Shown here: in pieces, positions 52,050 through 64,000 of the stretch
Numbering within the stretch: the first letter of the stretch is position 1
Layout of the letters: the number at the start of each line of letters is the position of its first letter
Origin: Pegea sp. RAD2-039
Lineage: Eukaryota; Chordata; Thaliacea; Salpida; Salpidae
Direction of reading: 5' to 3'
DNA: 64,000 bases
Assembly: GCA_034620365.1 (NCBI GenBank)
Contig: JAQGEQ010000179.1
Location: 930,001-994,000 of the forward strand
Notes under the pieces: generated by a model
Told to the model about the DNA's origin: nothing
Seen by the model: the letters and a program-made list of their open reading frames with translations, nothing else
Databases searched by the model: none
Made by a program: the position numbers and the translations under genes

Positions 52050-55000
52050 TCAAGAAAAAACTGACTGTTTTAAAAGATGTATTTTCTTTTTTTTCATTTG
52101 TCTCTTTCGGATGAGGTCCTTTGAAGCACATACAGATGAAAAAACAGTTGTAGGCTCATAGTGTTGTGATACATCTAGAAGGGTAGTTTTGTTGCTTTGA
52201 GTAACAGAAGCTCTTCGCTCTTTAATACATCGAGAACGAATCTAAAAAAGTCTTTCTGATTACAAGATGGTATATCATGACATCATCACCTTCTTTGATT
52301 TGCTTGATGTTGTTGATGACGTCATCAGCTTTCGTTTGATGATGATTTGAAAGAAAGTGATAAAAATGATGATTAAAATGATAATGATCAACAAGATGAA
52401 GATACCAGCAAAGTTCTGATCAAAAAATACTTTTTTATTTTTTTGAAAATTTTTTAGTTTAAAATTTTTGATAATTTGAAAGTTAATCACAAATCAAATT
52501 TTTATGACTTTCAGAAAAAAAAATTGCTGAAAATTGAATAGATGATTTTTCATTTTCAATAAATTGAATAATTAAAAGTTTTTAAAACTTATTTTTTACT
52601 TTTTATATTTCCAAACATCATTTTGTAAACCGAAAAGTTTTAAGGTATGTAAATTTGCTTTAAAGCCTTCATATAGTTTATATCTTTATACTTTTTGTCT
52701 TTTTTTTTTTCAATAAATGATTTTTATAGTTTTTAAAACAGAATTTTCTCTGATAAGAATGTCTGCTTGCAATGTAAATATATAAAATCGTTTGCGTAAA
52801 ATAATTTGAAATCAAAAACAACAAAATTAATTTCGTTTTGAGTTTGGAAGTTACCTTTAGATTCACTATTGGTTTCAAATCATTTGTTTTGATAGTTTTT
52901 AGTGTCCAAATATCTTCTATTTTCTCAAAAAAATCTTCTTTCTTCAAATTAATGATTCTAAATTTTAAAAATATATGAAGAATAAAATTGATAAATTTGA
53001 AATAAAATTGTATTTACTGAGTTTGGAAACACTGTTTTATTGAAAGAGTTGAAGTAAAAATAAATCGGAATCCATTTTCTGAATTCTTCATTAAGACCTA
53101 AAAGAGGATTATCAGTCATTATCAGATGATATCATCACGTTACTACATCACTTGTCATTTACTTTAGTGCAGTTTTCTAGAATATTACTTTCTCGAAGAG
53201 TTTGAAACGTCATCAGTGACGTCAGACCTGATTGATAAGTTGCTATTAATAGCAGCAGAAAAGTAAACCAAAATATTTTGAAAAGTTGAAAAGCTAGAGA
53301 AAAAGTTTTGGAAAGTTTTGCTGAAAAAATCAAAAAACTTCATAAAAAACCTACAGTAAAAGATTAAATAAGTAATAAATTAATTACCTTAAAAAAGATT
53401 TATTTAAATAAACTATATAAAAAAAAAAAAACCAAAAACAAAAATCTATCACTTAAGAGGGTGGCGCATACTGATACTGTTACTCAGTAACTGGTCGCTT
53501 AGTAACTGGTTGTTTAGTAACTGGTTGCTTTGTAACTGGTTGCTTGGTAACTGGCTGCTTAGTAAGTGGTTGGTTAGTAACTGGTCGCTTAGTAACTGGT
53601 CGCTTAGTAACTGGTCGCTTAGTAAGTGGTTGCTTAGTAACTGGTTGTTTAGTAACTGGTTGCTTTGTAACTGGTCGCTTAGTAACTGGTTGCTTAGTAA
53701 CTGGTTTCTTGGTAACTGGTTGCTTGGTAACTGGTTGCTTAGTAAGTGGTTGGTTAGTAACTGGTCGCTTAGTAACTGGTCGCTTAGTAAGTGGTTGGTT
53801 AGTAACTGGTCGCTTAGTAACTGGTTGCTTAGTAACTGGTTGCTTTGTAACTGGTTGCTTAGTAACTGGTTACTTAGTAAGTGGTTGGTTAGTAAGTGGT
53901 TGGTTAGTAACTGGTCGCTTAGTAGCTGGTTGCTTAGTAACTGGTTGCTTTGTAACTGGTTGCTTTGTAACTGGTTGCTTAGTAACTGGTTGCTTAGTAA
54001 GTGGTTGGTTAGTAACTGGTCGCTTAGTAACTGGTTGCTTAGTAACTGGTTGCTTTGTAACTGGTTGCTTAGTAACTAGTTGTTTAGTAACTGGTTGCTT
54101 AGTAACTAGTTGTTTAGTAACTGGTTGCTTAGTAACTGGTTGCTTGGTAACTGGTTGCTTGGTAAATGGTTGCTTAGTAACTGGTTGCTTGGTAAATGAT
54201 GGTTTATTAACTGGTTGCTTAGTAACTGGTTTCTTAGTAACTTAAGCATTTAGTAAATAATTTTAAAACCTGTAAAACACTTTTGATTTTTTCTTTCTTC
54301 TTCATTTTCTGATTTTATTATTTTTCCCGTCTTCAAGTAAATCGCTGTCTTTATGACATCATCAAATCTTAACAACTTACCTGAAAGACGCCGTAACAAA
54401 CACTTGAACACAAGAACACGACACCAAGTGAACACCTGTAACGATGACGTCATCAATAAATTGAAGTCATCTTAAATTTGAAAATTATTAACTTTTAAAA
54501 ACTAGTGACGATTTGTCGCGATCAAAATAAAGCGGAAACGATTTAAATGGGAATCCCCTAAATGTCAATAATTCCTTATTTGAAGTGATTAGTTTTAAAT
54601 CGCGTCTTTAAGTCGCTAACCCAACTCTGGTGGAATTTAAGAATATTCTCAATGATATCATCTGTAAATTTCAACTAATGATGTCATTTGATAGGCGACA
54701 GTGACGTCACTGTGCGAATAAGTTCTCATCGTCGCTAAACAACGAATATGGCGCCAGATAGAAATGTACCGAAATTAAACCCATGACCTTTTGATTGTTT
54801 TTGCAAGTTTGGTTGTCATGACAATCACTCGATGCATCTCTCACCATAAAGCGATATCGAACGGCATGAACATGATGACGTAATCAGTGAATCGTGTTTG
54901 TGGTGTATTTGCGCGTTTTCGATTCGCTAGCGCCACTGTGCGGAGAATTTTTCGCTTTTCGACTTTTTGTAAATCATTTGATGTAAATTCACCAAAAATC

Positions 55001-58000
55001 AAATCAGCTTCCTGCAAATGTGACGTCATCATTACCATGATAAGCAACTAATCTTACAAATAGTTACGCCAATGAGAAGATCAGATATGGCGAAGATGAC
55101 GTCATTGTTGCTTCCATTGCTATTAGAAGTGATGACGTCATATTGAAATTTATCACATCTTCTTGAAATTTCTTTCAAAGTCTCAGTAACAAAACTCAAA
55201 GCAATCGTGACGTCATCAGTGCCCGTAAGCTTGTCAAAAATATCACCAACAACAAAAAGTTTATAATTATTTTTTTTTGCAGTTGTCTTAAGAAGAACTT
55301 TTAATTTTATTTATTTTCAATTTTATAAATTTAAAAAATATTTTTTTACAATTTTTATTTTTGTTTTTTTCTTCACACTTTCCTTAAAAGTTTTCGAGTT
55401 TGAATCCCAAACAAAATCCTAAAAAAAATATTTGATGACGTCACGCACTGATGACATCATTTGAGCAAACCGGTTTTCCGCTGAGAGTTTTGTCGGGCCT
55501 TTTTGTAAAAAAGCCAATTTTGCCAAAAGCGCGATTGCCATTTTCACTGAAAGCAAACTGTGAACCTCCAACAACAACCTACAGCAGTTGATGACGTTAC
55601 AAACGTCTCGCTTTGTCTAATGACGTCATCACCGATTTTAGATGATCAACTTGAGACCTTCCTCCTCTCCATGTATCATTTTTCTTACATGAAACTGCGA
55701 TCGCGTGTTTCAGACGCCGAAGACTCAAAATTTTTTCCACAGATTTTGAAAGATGTTCAATGACGTCATTAGCACGAAAAGCGGCAACCTAAGACGATAT
55801 AAACGAAAATAGGAAGCAAATTAGATATATGTTCACTCAACTGGAACATATCCTTCAATTTCACAACTAGGATCTTTCCATAAACTCTTTAATCTGTCAA
55901 AACATCAAAAACTCAACTTCATGAAGTTGGCATAGATCGCAAATTTACTTTTTAGCTTTTTCTGTGGTTTGATTAAAAATTTCCTGAAATTTTGTCAATT
56001 TTGAGCCTTCGAACTGGAAGATACAATTTTTAAAATTATATTTGAAGATCCAATGAATCCTTCTCAGATCAATATGATCTTTTAATTGCATCATTAGGGA
56101 ATTGATGACATCACAAGACGTCATTACTATCACACCAAAATAAGCAGTTGAAATGATGACATCATCATCACTAGAAGTTAAAAGAAAGTCAACAAGACGT
56201 GATGAAGATTGGAAGGATATAAGATGATGGTTCTGGATAAATCCACGTTGTTGTTCGCGCGTAATGACATCAACAAGTTGAGTGACGTAATAAGAGTCTG
56301 TAATAAAGGTTTTTAGTGACAACTATTAATAATTTAATAATTTATTAACAACTAAATACAGCTATCTACAACTAGTTGCAATTATTTATTATTAAAAACA
56401 GCATTTTTGACCATCTGCAACCATTTACAACCATTTGCAACCATTTACGACTATATACAACCATCTACAACCATTTACGACTATCTACAACCATCTACAA
56501 ATATTTACAACCATTTCCGACTATCTATAACCATCTACAACCATTTACGACTATCTACAACCATTTACGACTATATACAACCATCTACAACCATTTACGA
56601 CTATCTATAACCATCTACAACCATTTACGACCATCTACAACCATTTACGACTATATACAACCATCTACAACCATTTCCGACTATCTATAACCATCTACAA
56701 CCATTTACGACCATATACAACCATTTACTATTATATACAACCATCTACAACCATTTACAACCATCTACAACCATTTAGAACCATTTCCGACTACCTATTA
56801 CCATTTACAACCATCTATAACCATCTAAAACTATTTAAATCTAACTAAAACCCCTTAGTAACCACCTTTACCTGATTGTTGGTCAAATATTGTGGCTATT
56901 CGGTCAAACCGTTGGTGGCGTAAGAAAGAGACGATTGCTTCGATTTCCAGCTTTGAATCTAATTGTGACGTAAACGTAAAATCATCTGATACTGGCGTTG
57001 AAGACGCAATCGATTGATTAAGCTTCGAAAACAAAAAGTTCAAATGATTGTGGTGACGTTGCTAAGCAACCTCAATAAGTGGAATGTGATGCTTCTTCGC
57101 TAAGTAACGAGTCATAACTTCCGCAGGTTGTGACGTCATCGACAATAGCGCGCTTATTCCATGTTGAAATAAATTACAAACTGAAATTATTTTGCTTATA
57201 AAGTCATGATCGAAGTGAAATGCAGATTAACCTTCACGACGAACAGTGATGACGTCACGATCATCGAACGAAGCTGTATGTAAATTGAGTTTGCTCAATG
57301 ACGCCGTCTCGTGGTTGGAATTATTGATTAGAGAGTTGATATTTTGGATTGTTTGCTGCAAGCTTGGGTTAGCTGAATCTAAGATCAGGCCTAAGAGATC
57401 AGATGACAGAGATTAGAATACTGAGATCAGATAATGAAGATTGAAAGATGAAAATCAGAATTTAAAAATTAGATGATACAGATCAGATGATAAAGAGCAG
57501 AAAATGTGGATTGTATGATGAGGATCAGATGATAAGGGTCAATAGCTGAGAATCAAAATATGAATGTCAGAATAGAAAATTGAGAAGTTGAATATTGAAT
57601 GAAGAGGACCAGAAAAAAGAATTTCGAAAAATAGTTTGAAAATTTGTAGAAAACATAAATTCAAATTGAAAAGTAAAAAGTGTAAAAATAATTGTAGATC
57701 GCACTAAAATAGATTATTTGTTGCTAAGCGACTAGTATCCCAAAGCATAGAGCTTATATGTCACCTTCAATCATTTCAGCTTAATAAAAAAACATTAAAA
57801 GTTTTGAAAAGAAAAATGTTGAGTAGAAAGTCTAAATGAAGTTGTTGAAATGCCAGAAAAGTGCTTGTTGCTGCTTCGTAACAATAATATAAAGATAATA
57901 AATCAAACTCAAAACTGCTGGAAGCTATTTAAACTGAAAAAGTTAATCTTAATCAATACTTCAAAATGTTGATGTCCAGCTTCAAACTTTTTCGTTTTTA

Positions 58001-58240
58001 TACTTTTAGATGAAAATAAAACGATTTTGAAAAGGTTTTAATTAAGGAACCGAAATGAACTTTTTTGGTAATTTAGATTTGATTGAAAATCAGAGACCTT
58101 TTGCAGAAAAAATTCAGAAGTTGATTAAAAATAGCAGTCGGTGTGAACTTACCTATCTTGATGTCTAACTTTTGGCTTTCATTTAACTGAAATTCATCGA
58201 GTAAAGTAAAAATATAGATCAATAACTTAATTAGTTGCAT
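52050..58240 (-). CDS. Divergent ionotropic glutamate receptor
   Basis: Fifteen exons join in phase: 58240-58153, 57390-57232, 57180-57071, 57022-56872, 56297-55949, 55893-55842, 55788-55689, 55649-55601, 55546-55471, 55418-55377, 55286-55071, 55011-54845, 54435-54381, 54330-54270 and 53320-53163. A signal peptide starts at 58240. The amino-terminal domain shows VCNLFQHGISALLSMTSQP, KKHHIPLIE and FENGNRAFGKIGFF. S1 has YKLFVVGDIFDKL and LLIGEADLIFGEFTSN (usually LL.G.ADLA.APLT). M1 is MPFDIALWCSLGVVFLCSSV. M3 is IFWFTFLLLLIATYQSGLTS, where TYQSGLTSLMT replaces the usual SYTANLAAFLT. S2 exons lie at 53070-52600. M4 is NFAGIFILLIIIILIIIF, followed by a basic tail ending at 52050. Joints in the S2/M4 part are not fully resolved. 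Only about 35 residues link M1 to M3 and I see no pore loop. Ligand and channel activity are uncertain. Confidence 0.82.
53486..54242. repeat. 15-bp minisatellite, about 50 copies
   Basis: The unit is GTAACTGGTTGCTTA with frequent CGC, GTT and GTAAGTGG variants. Because 15 is a multiple of three and stops are rare in it, two plus-strand frames stay open for 189 and 233 codons. These are artefacts, not genes. The array fills most of the intron between the M1-M3 linker exon and the M3 exon of the glutamate receptor. Confidence 0.95.
54421..55770. repeat. TGACGTCA-rich zone in the glutamate-receptor gene
   Basis: Nine TGACGTCA copies lie in 1.35 kb (near 54443, 54699, 55021, 55097, 55133, 55208, 55436, 55620 and 55761), in introns and in the exons encoding the S1 domain. 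Confidence 0.7.
56410..56845. repeat. 10-bp minisatellite in a glutamate-receptor intron
   Basis: Decamers CAACCATCTA, CAACCATTTA and CGACTATCTA alternate over about 430 bp. The array lies in the intron between the fourth and fifth receptor exons. The plus-strand ORFs it produces (TTIYNHLR-type repeats) are spurious. Confidence 0.93.
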
Positions 58241-60324
58241 CCTTAAAAACTGAAGATATTTCTTGTGATTAGGACTCAAAGGTTAATTATCAAATGAGTT
58301 GAATTAACAAAACAAACCATAAAAGAAACCTAATATTACTTACATGACTTGTAAATAACGATTTTGTCGAATATCATTAAATAAGGAAGTAATTTTTTTT
58401 GAAATACAATAATAAATATTTACTAAAAAGTTTAACAAATTTTCTATAATTTAATTTTTAGATTTTTTTCAATAAATTTTGTAATCAAATGTAAAACGCT
58501 TAAAAAATGGAATATCTATCAAAACTCATTTAAATTAACTTTGACTTGAAACACTTCAAAATTAAACTTGATTCAGTTTGAAAAAGACTCAAATTTTTAT
58601 GATTTTTCAATTTTTAGTTTATCTTTTAACAAAATGTTCTTTTAGTTGAAGAATTATCAAAAGTTTTTCATTCATTTATTTTGAAGATTAATAAATTCAA
58701 AAATAATCTTTGAAACCAAATGTGACTCACTAAATCAATATTCTAATCAAAACCTTAACAAAAGTTAACTTCTTTTATTCACTGTTTTAAAAATTCTTAC
58801 AACAATCTCAGATTGAAACAAGCAAAAAAATAAATCTGAATCAAATACAAACCTAATTATTTGTATCTAGTCTTATAGATCAATATGCTCCTAAAATAAG
58901 GGCATATGTTAGAAGCTGTCTTCAAATCTCATTTGTAACTTATCTCTAAGATCTCAAATGCTTAAATATCCGTTTTCAGCTTTCAAAAGTTCTTTTTTTT
59001 TGTATCTATGCTATATTGTAATTTGAATAGATTAATTATTAATGACAAAAAACGATTTGATTTCTATTATAAAATTTATGAAATTCCAAACAAGTGTTGA
59101 AACTATTTTGGCTGCTTCTCACAAAAATACTGAATTATGGAATATTTTAACCAACTTTTTTAAATAATTTATCAACTGTCAATTGATACCATTTCATCGA
59201 AATTTAATCTAATTTTATTTTCCAAAAAACGAAATGAACAAAAATTTATTAAATTTGTTCTTCTGAATAAAAATCCTATTTTAATGAGTTTACAAACCCA
59301 CCAAAATGTAACTGATCAAAATTTGTTGAAAGATTTTTTTGACTTTTCTGCTTTCATGGTTCATTAACTTCAGTCAGAATTTCATTGAATTAAAACAACT
59401 AAATACTTTTCACAAAATAAATAAAAATATTATAAAAGAAACGATCTTAAATCAAAGTTAAATTCTTCAATTTGAAATAACTTTCAAAATGATTTTTTTA
59501 TTCTCAAATTTGTTTTAAATAATTTAGATCAAGCTGGTGATGAAGCCACAATAAAATAAAAGCTTTTAAATGAGATTTGCGTTCAATCTAAGATTTTTAA
59601 ATCCTTTAGATTAAGAGGATTATAAGAAGTGATATAAAGCATTGGCTAAGACTTAATTAATAATTGAACTATGTGGAAACTATTATGGATTTTCTTAATA
59701 TCTGTTTTCACAATTCTATGGTTTTGAAAAAACAATTTTTAAGTTAGAACTTTCAAAACGATTTTGTTTAATATTTAAATTATTTTTTAACTCATTTTAT
59801 AACTTACAAAGTTCTTATATAAATATCTTATACTTTTTTCATTGTGTTAAAACATTTTAATCCAAAACAATTTTTTCCAAAAAATCAGGAAATTTTCTGG
59901 ATTCACAAATCTAAAAAAATGTTATTTAAAACTTGATTATATTCATATAACAAATCATTAGTAGAAAAAGCTTTTTTTGTAGACTCAAAAATACTTGTTG
60001 AATATTTGAAACAACTCTGAACAAAATTAAATACAAAATATTCAAACTAAAAAAGGGCTTAAAAACAGAAACAAAATCTTAAAATAAAAAGTTTAGCATC
60101 AATAAAGTTTCTTCTAAAAACAATGACAACGACATTAAAAGATCAATCTGTAATTTAAGAAAAATAAAATCGATTCAAAAGAATTGGCTGTTATTAGAAA
60201 ATTGCGTCAAATAAACTGATTCAATAAAATACACATCATGTCTTGATGACGTCATACAATAAAGGAATAAATAGCTGAAACTCATCAAATACAAGATAAA
60301 ATTGAAAAAAAATCACACTAAGTT
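58241..60324. other. AT-rich intergenic region upstream of the glutamate receptor
   Basis: No gene recognised. One TGACGTCA is at about 60245. An acceptor-like TATCTTCAG ends 9 nt before the receptor start codon. Confidence 0.4.
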
Positions 60325-61180
60325 ATCAACTACATCATCAACTACGTCATCAACTACATCATCAACTACGTCATCAACTACATTATTAACTACATCATCA
60401 ACTACATCATCAACTACATCATCAACTACATCATCAACTACATCATCAACTGCAAAATAAATTACTTCATCAACTACATCATCAATTACAACATCAACTA
60501 CATCATCAATTACAACATCAACTACATCATCAACTACATCATCAACTACATCATCAACTACTTCATCAACTACATTATCAACTACATCATCAACTACGTC
60601 ATCAACTACATCATCAATTACATCATCAATTACATCATCAACTACATTATCAACTACATCATCAACTACTTCATCAACTACATTATCAACTACTTCATCA
60701 ACTATATCATCAACTACATCATCAACTACTTCATCAACTACATCATCAACTACTTCATCAACTACATTATCAACTACATCATCAACTACGTCATCAACTA
60801 CATCATCAATTACATCATCAACTACATCATCAACTACGTCATCAACTACATCATCAACTACATCATCAACTACTTCATCAACTACATTATCAATTACATT
60901 ATCAACTACTTCATCAACTACATCATCAACTACAACATCAACTACGTCATCAACTACATCATCAACTACAACATCAACTACATCATCAATTACATCATCA
61001 ACTACATCATCAACTACGTCATCAACTACATCATCAACTACATCATCAACTACTTCATCAACTACATTATCAACTACATTATCAACTACATCATCAACTA
61101 CATCATCAATTACAACATCAACTACGTCATCAACTACATCATCAACTACGTCATCAACTACATCATCAAATACATCATCA
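60325..61180. repeat. 12-bp minisatellite, about 71 copies
   Basis: The unit is TACATCATCAAC, with TACGTCATCAAC, TACTTCATCAAC, TACATTATCAAC and TACATCATCAAT variants. It lies directly beside the 3' end of the LINE at 61.2 kb. The TACGTCATCAAC variant is one base away from the abundant TGACGTCATCA motif. Confidence 0.95.
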
Positions 61181-61199
61181 AAATGGTTTTAAAATGGAT

Positions 61200-64000
61200 T
61201 ATTGGTTCAAGGAATTAGCAGCTGGCTTACGAGAAAAAGTTATAAGTTTATATATTATGGGCTAGATTCTGAGCTGCCAATTTGTAGACCAGTTTTCTAC
61301 AGTGTGTAGTGCAGTTTGAAGTTTTGAAGGATTGCAAGATAATAGCTTGATATCATCTGCATACACAAACTCACTGACATCGTTACTTCTACTAGTCTTC
61401 TGATGAGGTCTTCAATGAAAATTAAAAAGAGAAGGGGACCCAGAACGGAACCCTGAGGAACACCACTAGTGATTTGACTAGGAGTAGACAAAGATCTTTC
61501 TACACGAGTTTTTGGATTTTACCTGATAAGTAATCTTTAATCGACTGTAAGATAAAGCTGTTTTTCAGATACAGTACCGAGCTTGTTGTGTGTGGGACAG
61601 AATCAAGCGCTTTAGCAAAATCGAGATATATGATGTCACAAGGATCATTACTTTCATAATGGGCTGTAAGCTCATTAAGAAAAGTGAGATGTTGAGTCAG
61701 GGAAAATCTCCGTTTAACAAAGCCATGTTGGACATCAGATATTAGATGGTGCTCCATCAAATGACTGGTCATATGATTGTGAATGATATGCTCTTGAGTT
61801 CTGCAGATAGCTGAAGTCAGCGAAACTGGTCTGTAGTTAAGTGCAGTGTTTCTGAGACCCTTTTTTTTGAATTGGAGTAATAATAGATTTCTTCTTAGTT
61901 TGTGGAACTCTTCCTCGCTTCAGAGTGATATTAAAGAGTAGCGATAAAGGTAGTGACAAAGAGGAAGTAGTTTTTCTTAAACACAAGGCTGGGATCTGAT
62001 CTGGGGTGTTGGAAACTGATGATTTTAAAGAAGAAATAGCCTTAGCTACCATATCGACCATTATGTCAAGATCTACCACCTCAGAGACATTTGTACGAAT
62101 GTCAGAGAATGACAGGAAGGAGTATTGCCATCATCGGTTATAAAACGCTATTAAGTTGATTGTTTAGCAACTCAGCTTTATTTTCTGGTTCCATCACAAG
62201 CTGGTCGCTGTTAACAATTAGAGGAGGTATTTGAGATCTCGCCTTTAACTTGTGATTTATGAAACAAAAAATGTTTTCTTGCAAGGTGAAAATAAAACTG
62301 CACTTTCTCTTCCTAAATAGAAATTAGAGATAGATTTCTTGTAAACTATACAAAGATCTTTGAACAGAGATTTGATGGAAGGGTCTGCTTTAGTTTGTTT
62401 GCATAGGAGGTTTTTTAGATGTTGTAAGTTTCTTAAATATTTGAGCAAATGTGGTTTTTTATTGACTCGATAAAAAGGTATGAATTTTTCGATTGACTCT
62501 TTAACGATGTTAGTAAACCTTAAGTAAATAGTATTGATGTATTCGTAAGAGTTGAAAACAGAAGCCCAGTCAACATCTGATAGAAACTTGTTTATACTGT
62601 TATAATTTCCACAGTAAAAATTCCATTTGCTTGAAGTTTTAACGTTCATAGAAGAAGCTTGATGAAGCTTGAATTCAATCATGTTGTGATCGCATGTCAG
62701 AGCAAAAGGTTCTTTTTGATCAACGTAGATAATGTCCTCAGAGTTGATGTGATAAGAAGATCCAAAGTATTATCACTAACTCGGGCTGGAAAAGTAGCCA
62801 TCTGAAATAGGTTATTGGCATCGAGAAAGCTTACAAAGGCCTGACTTAGAAAGGGTGAATTAGTATTATCGCTATTGAAGTTAAACGATTTTTCAATAAA
62901 TGCTAAATTCGGGTTATTCCAATCAATTTACTAAAATTAAAACCCCCTAAAATAACTCAGGACATACAACATTCTTCAAAACCTTCATAAAGGCCTTAAC
63001 ATTAACCCCGTCATTAATATTAGAGGGTGGTATGTAGGTAGATACAAAACGAGAAAGTTTGGACTTTCAGTAATGAAAATCGAAAGCGATAAATCCTGGA
63101 AAACTAATGGCATCGATTTGAATTATAGAGATCTTAGGTGCAAGCAACATTTTGTAAATTACGCAAACACTACCGCCTCTATCATACTGTCTGTTATAAC
63201 GCAAAACACAAAAAAGATTACTTTCAACCAGAAAAGAATCAGAATACAACGGTTTCAACAAAATTTCAGTAATAAAAACAAATGTGAAATCTTGGGAATG
63301 CAAAAGAGTTTTCAATTGAAAATTTTGTTAATAATCGACCGCGCGTTGAAGAACATACCTAATGTAATAAAAGAATTGTCTTTTTGACACTTTTGAGATT
63401 TGATGATAGGTAAATTGATATCTTGGGCTGGAAGGATGGTATTCACAATTGTGTGTGGAGAGAATGTGAGAAAAGAAGATTTGGGACCAGTGGTCATTTG
63501 CCACTTCCGTTTTTTGAAAAAAAAAAAAACCTTGACAACTCTCAAGGCCCATAGTGGACCTCGAACTTTACATTTGAAATCAGTTGGTTGTTCCTTCTGA
63601 TTTCGGTTATATGCCTTTTTTAGAGGACACTTATTTTCTAAGCGATCATCTTCACACATATCATGTGCTACTCTAATACGCTCGAATTTTTTGTCAAGCC
63701 TTAGCTTATACAGTTTAGCAAGAAACTTTGGTTTGTTCCAACTTTCCTTGAAAGGACACTTTCAACGGTCTTTAATGATCTGAGCTTTTTACTCCAAGTC
63801 TGGTCATTGATATCTTTGGAATGTCCACAAAATCAAGGCTTTGAGAGCATATTTGATTAAAAAACTTACTGTCATCATCTTTATCAGTCTCAGAGACATT
63901 AAAGATGATGACATTGTTTTCTCTGTCCTCACGGTCTAAAGTGAGTTTTTTGTGCGTGTCGGTGACCTTCTTGACAAGAAGCTGCACAATGCTAGCATTT
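61200..64000 (-). mobile_element. Nearly full-length but decayed CR1/Jockey-like LINE, cut by the window end
   Basis: Reading the minus strand from 64000: an ORF1-like segment (DREDRENNVIIFNVSETDKD, near 63900) and a Cys/Lys-containing C-terminal part near 63660-63560. Next come an endonuclease-like region starting FFNARSIINK (63330), with FVFITEILLKP, and an SDNTLDLLITS block near 62770. The reverse transcriptase follows: NTPDQIPA, GFVKRRFSLTQHLTFL, motif A IIYLDFAKALDSVPH and motif B SGVPQGSVLGPLLFLIFIEDL. The catalytic FADD region comes just after, in a shifted frame. The element carries several frameshifts and stops and looks inactive. The 3' end abuts the 12-bp minisatellite. Confidence 0.88.

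Noticed and set aside
53163-53333. First read as the signal peptide of a separate type I membrane protein
   Set aside because: Phase-consistent joining to upstream exons and the YQSGLTS motif show it is M3 of the glutamate receptor.
53510-54245. Two long plus-strand ORFs of repeating NWLLSNWLLS and TGCLVTGCLV type
   Set aside because: They are products of the 15-bp minisatellite, whose period preserves frame; no start context or unique sequence.
56376-56690. Plus-strand ORFs rich in TTIYNHLR
   Set aside because: Generated by the decamer minisatellite inside a receptor intron.
63073-63387. Plus-strand ORFs over the right-hand LINE
   Set aside because: Antisense to the endonuclease region of the LINE.

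Overview
The window is nuclear DNA of a ciliated animal (metazoan). The sequence is AT-rich, with GT-AG introns that are mostly about 45-60 nt long. The genes include a TCF/LEF factor with HMG box and C-clamp, tektin-1, epsilon-tubulin, a MICAL monooxygenase, an ionotropic glutamate receptor and an AGPAT-type acyltransferase. Non-LTR retrotransposons (CR1/Jockey-like and RTE-like) are scattered between them. I cannot name the phylum from sequence alone. Most start codons sit 1-20 nt after a splice-acceptor-like AG, which hints at spliced-leader trans-splicing.

Layout. About 0.2-5.3 kb (-): a multi-exon gene with a PLAT domain and a Ser/Glu-rich tail. 6.4-8.6 kb (-): a MICAL-type flavoprotein monooxygenase with no visible CH or LIM region. 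8.6-14.2 kb: AT-rich desert with one RTE-like LINE fragment. 14.2-18.8 kb: two divergent paralogous genes for Ly6-like, probably GPI-anchored proteins; the minus-strand copy carries a decayed LINE in its first intron. 19.7-24.0 kb: TUBE1 (single exon, +), OXNAD1 (+) and TEKT1 (-, convergent with OXNAD1). 26.5-28.0 kb: a mitochondrial GGQ release-factor-like gene and DHFR in close tandem. 28.6 kb: a small two-helix membrane protein. 30.7-32.1 kb: LINE and repeat debris. 32.4-34.6 kb: AGPAT3/4/5-like lysophosphatidate acyltransferase, followed by a 26-bp minisatellite. 38.8-45.7 kb (-): TCF/LEF in 12 exons. 45.7-52.0 kb: AT-rich, no gene seen. 52.0-58.2 kb (-): a divergent ionotropic glutamate receptor with two minisatellites in its introns. 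60.3-61.2 kb: a 12-bp minisatellite. 61.2-64.0 kb (-): a decayed but nearly full-length LINE running off the window.

Exon-intron models were worked out by hand. They were checked by requiring each exon length and phase to join in frame. For MICAL, both Ly6-like genes, OXNAD1, TEKT1, DHFR, AGPAT, TCF and the first 15 exons of the glutamate receptor, every joint closes in frame.

Two genome-wide signals stand out. The palindromic octamer TGACGTCA (CRE-type), often extended to GATGACGTCATC, occurs about 70 times in 64 kb, mostly in introns and gene-flanking DNA, and is almost absent from the AT-rich deserts. The window also holds five unrelated minisatellites, three of them inside introns. Functionally the genes are a mixed set: cilium (TEKT1, TUBE1), mitochondrion (OXNAD1, release factor), folate (DHFR), lipid (AGPAT), actin redox (MICAL), Wnt signalling (TCF) and neural signalling (iGluR). 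Apart from the close pairs, nothing suggests they form one pathway.
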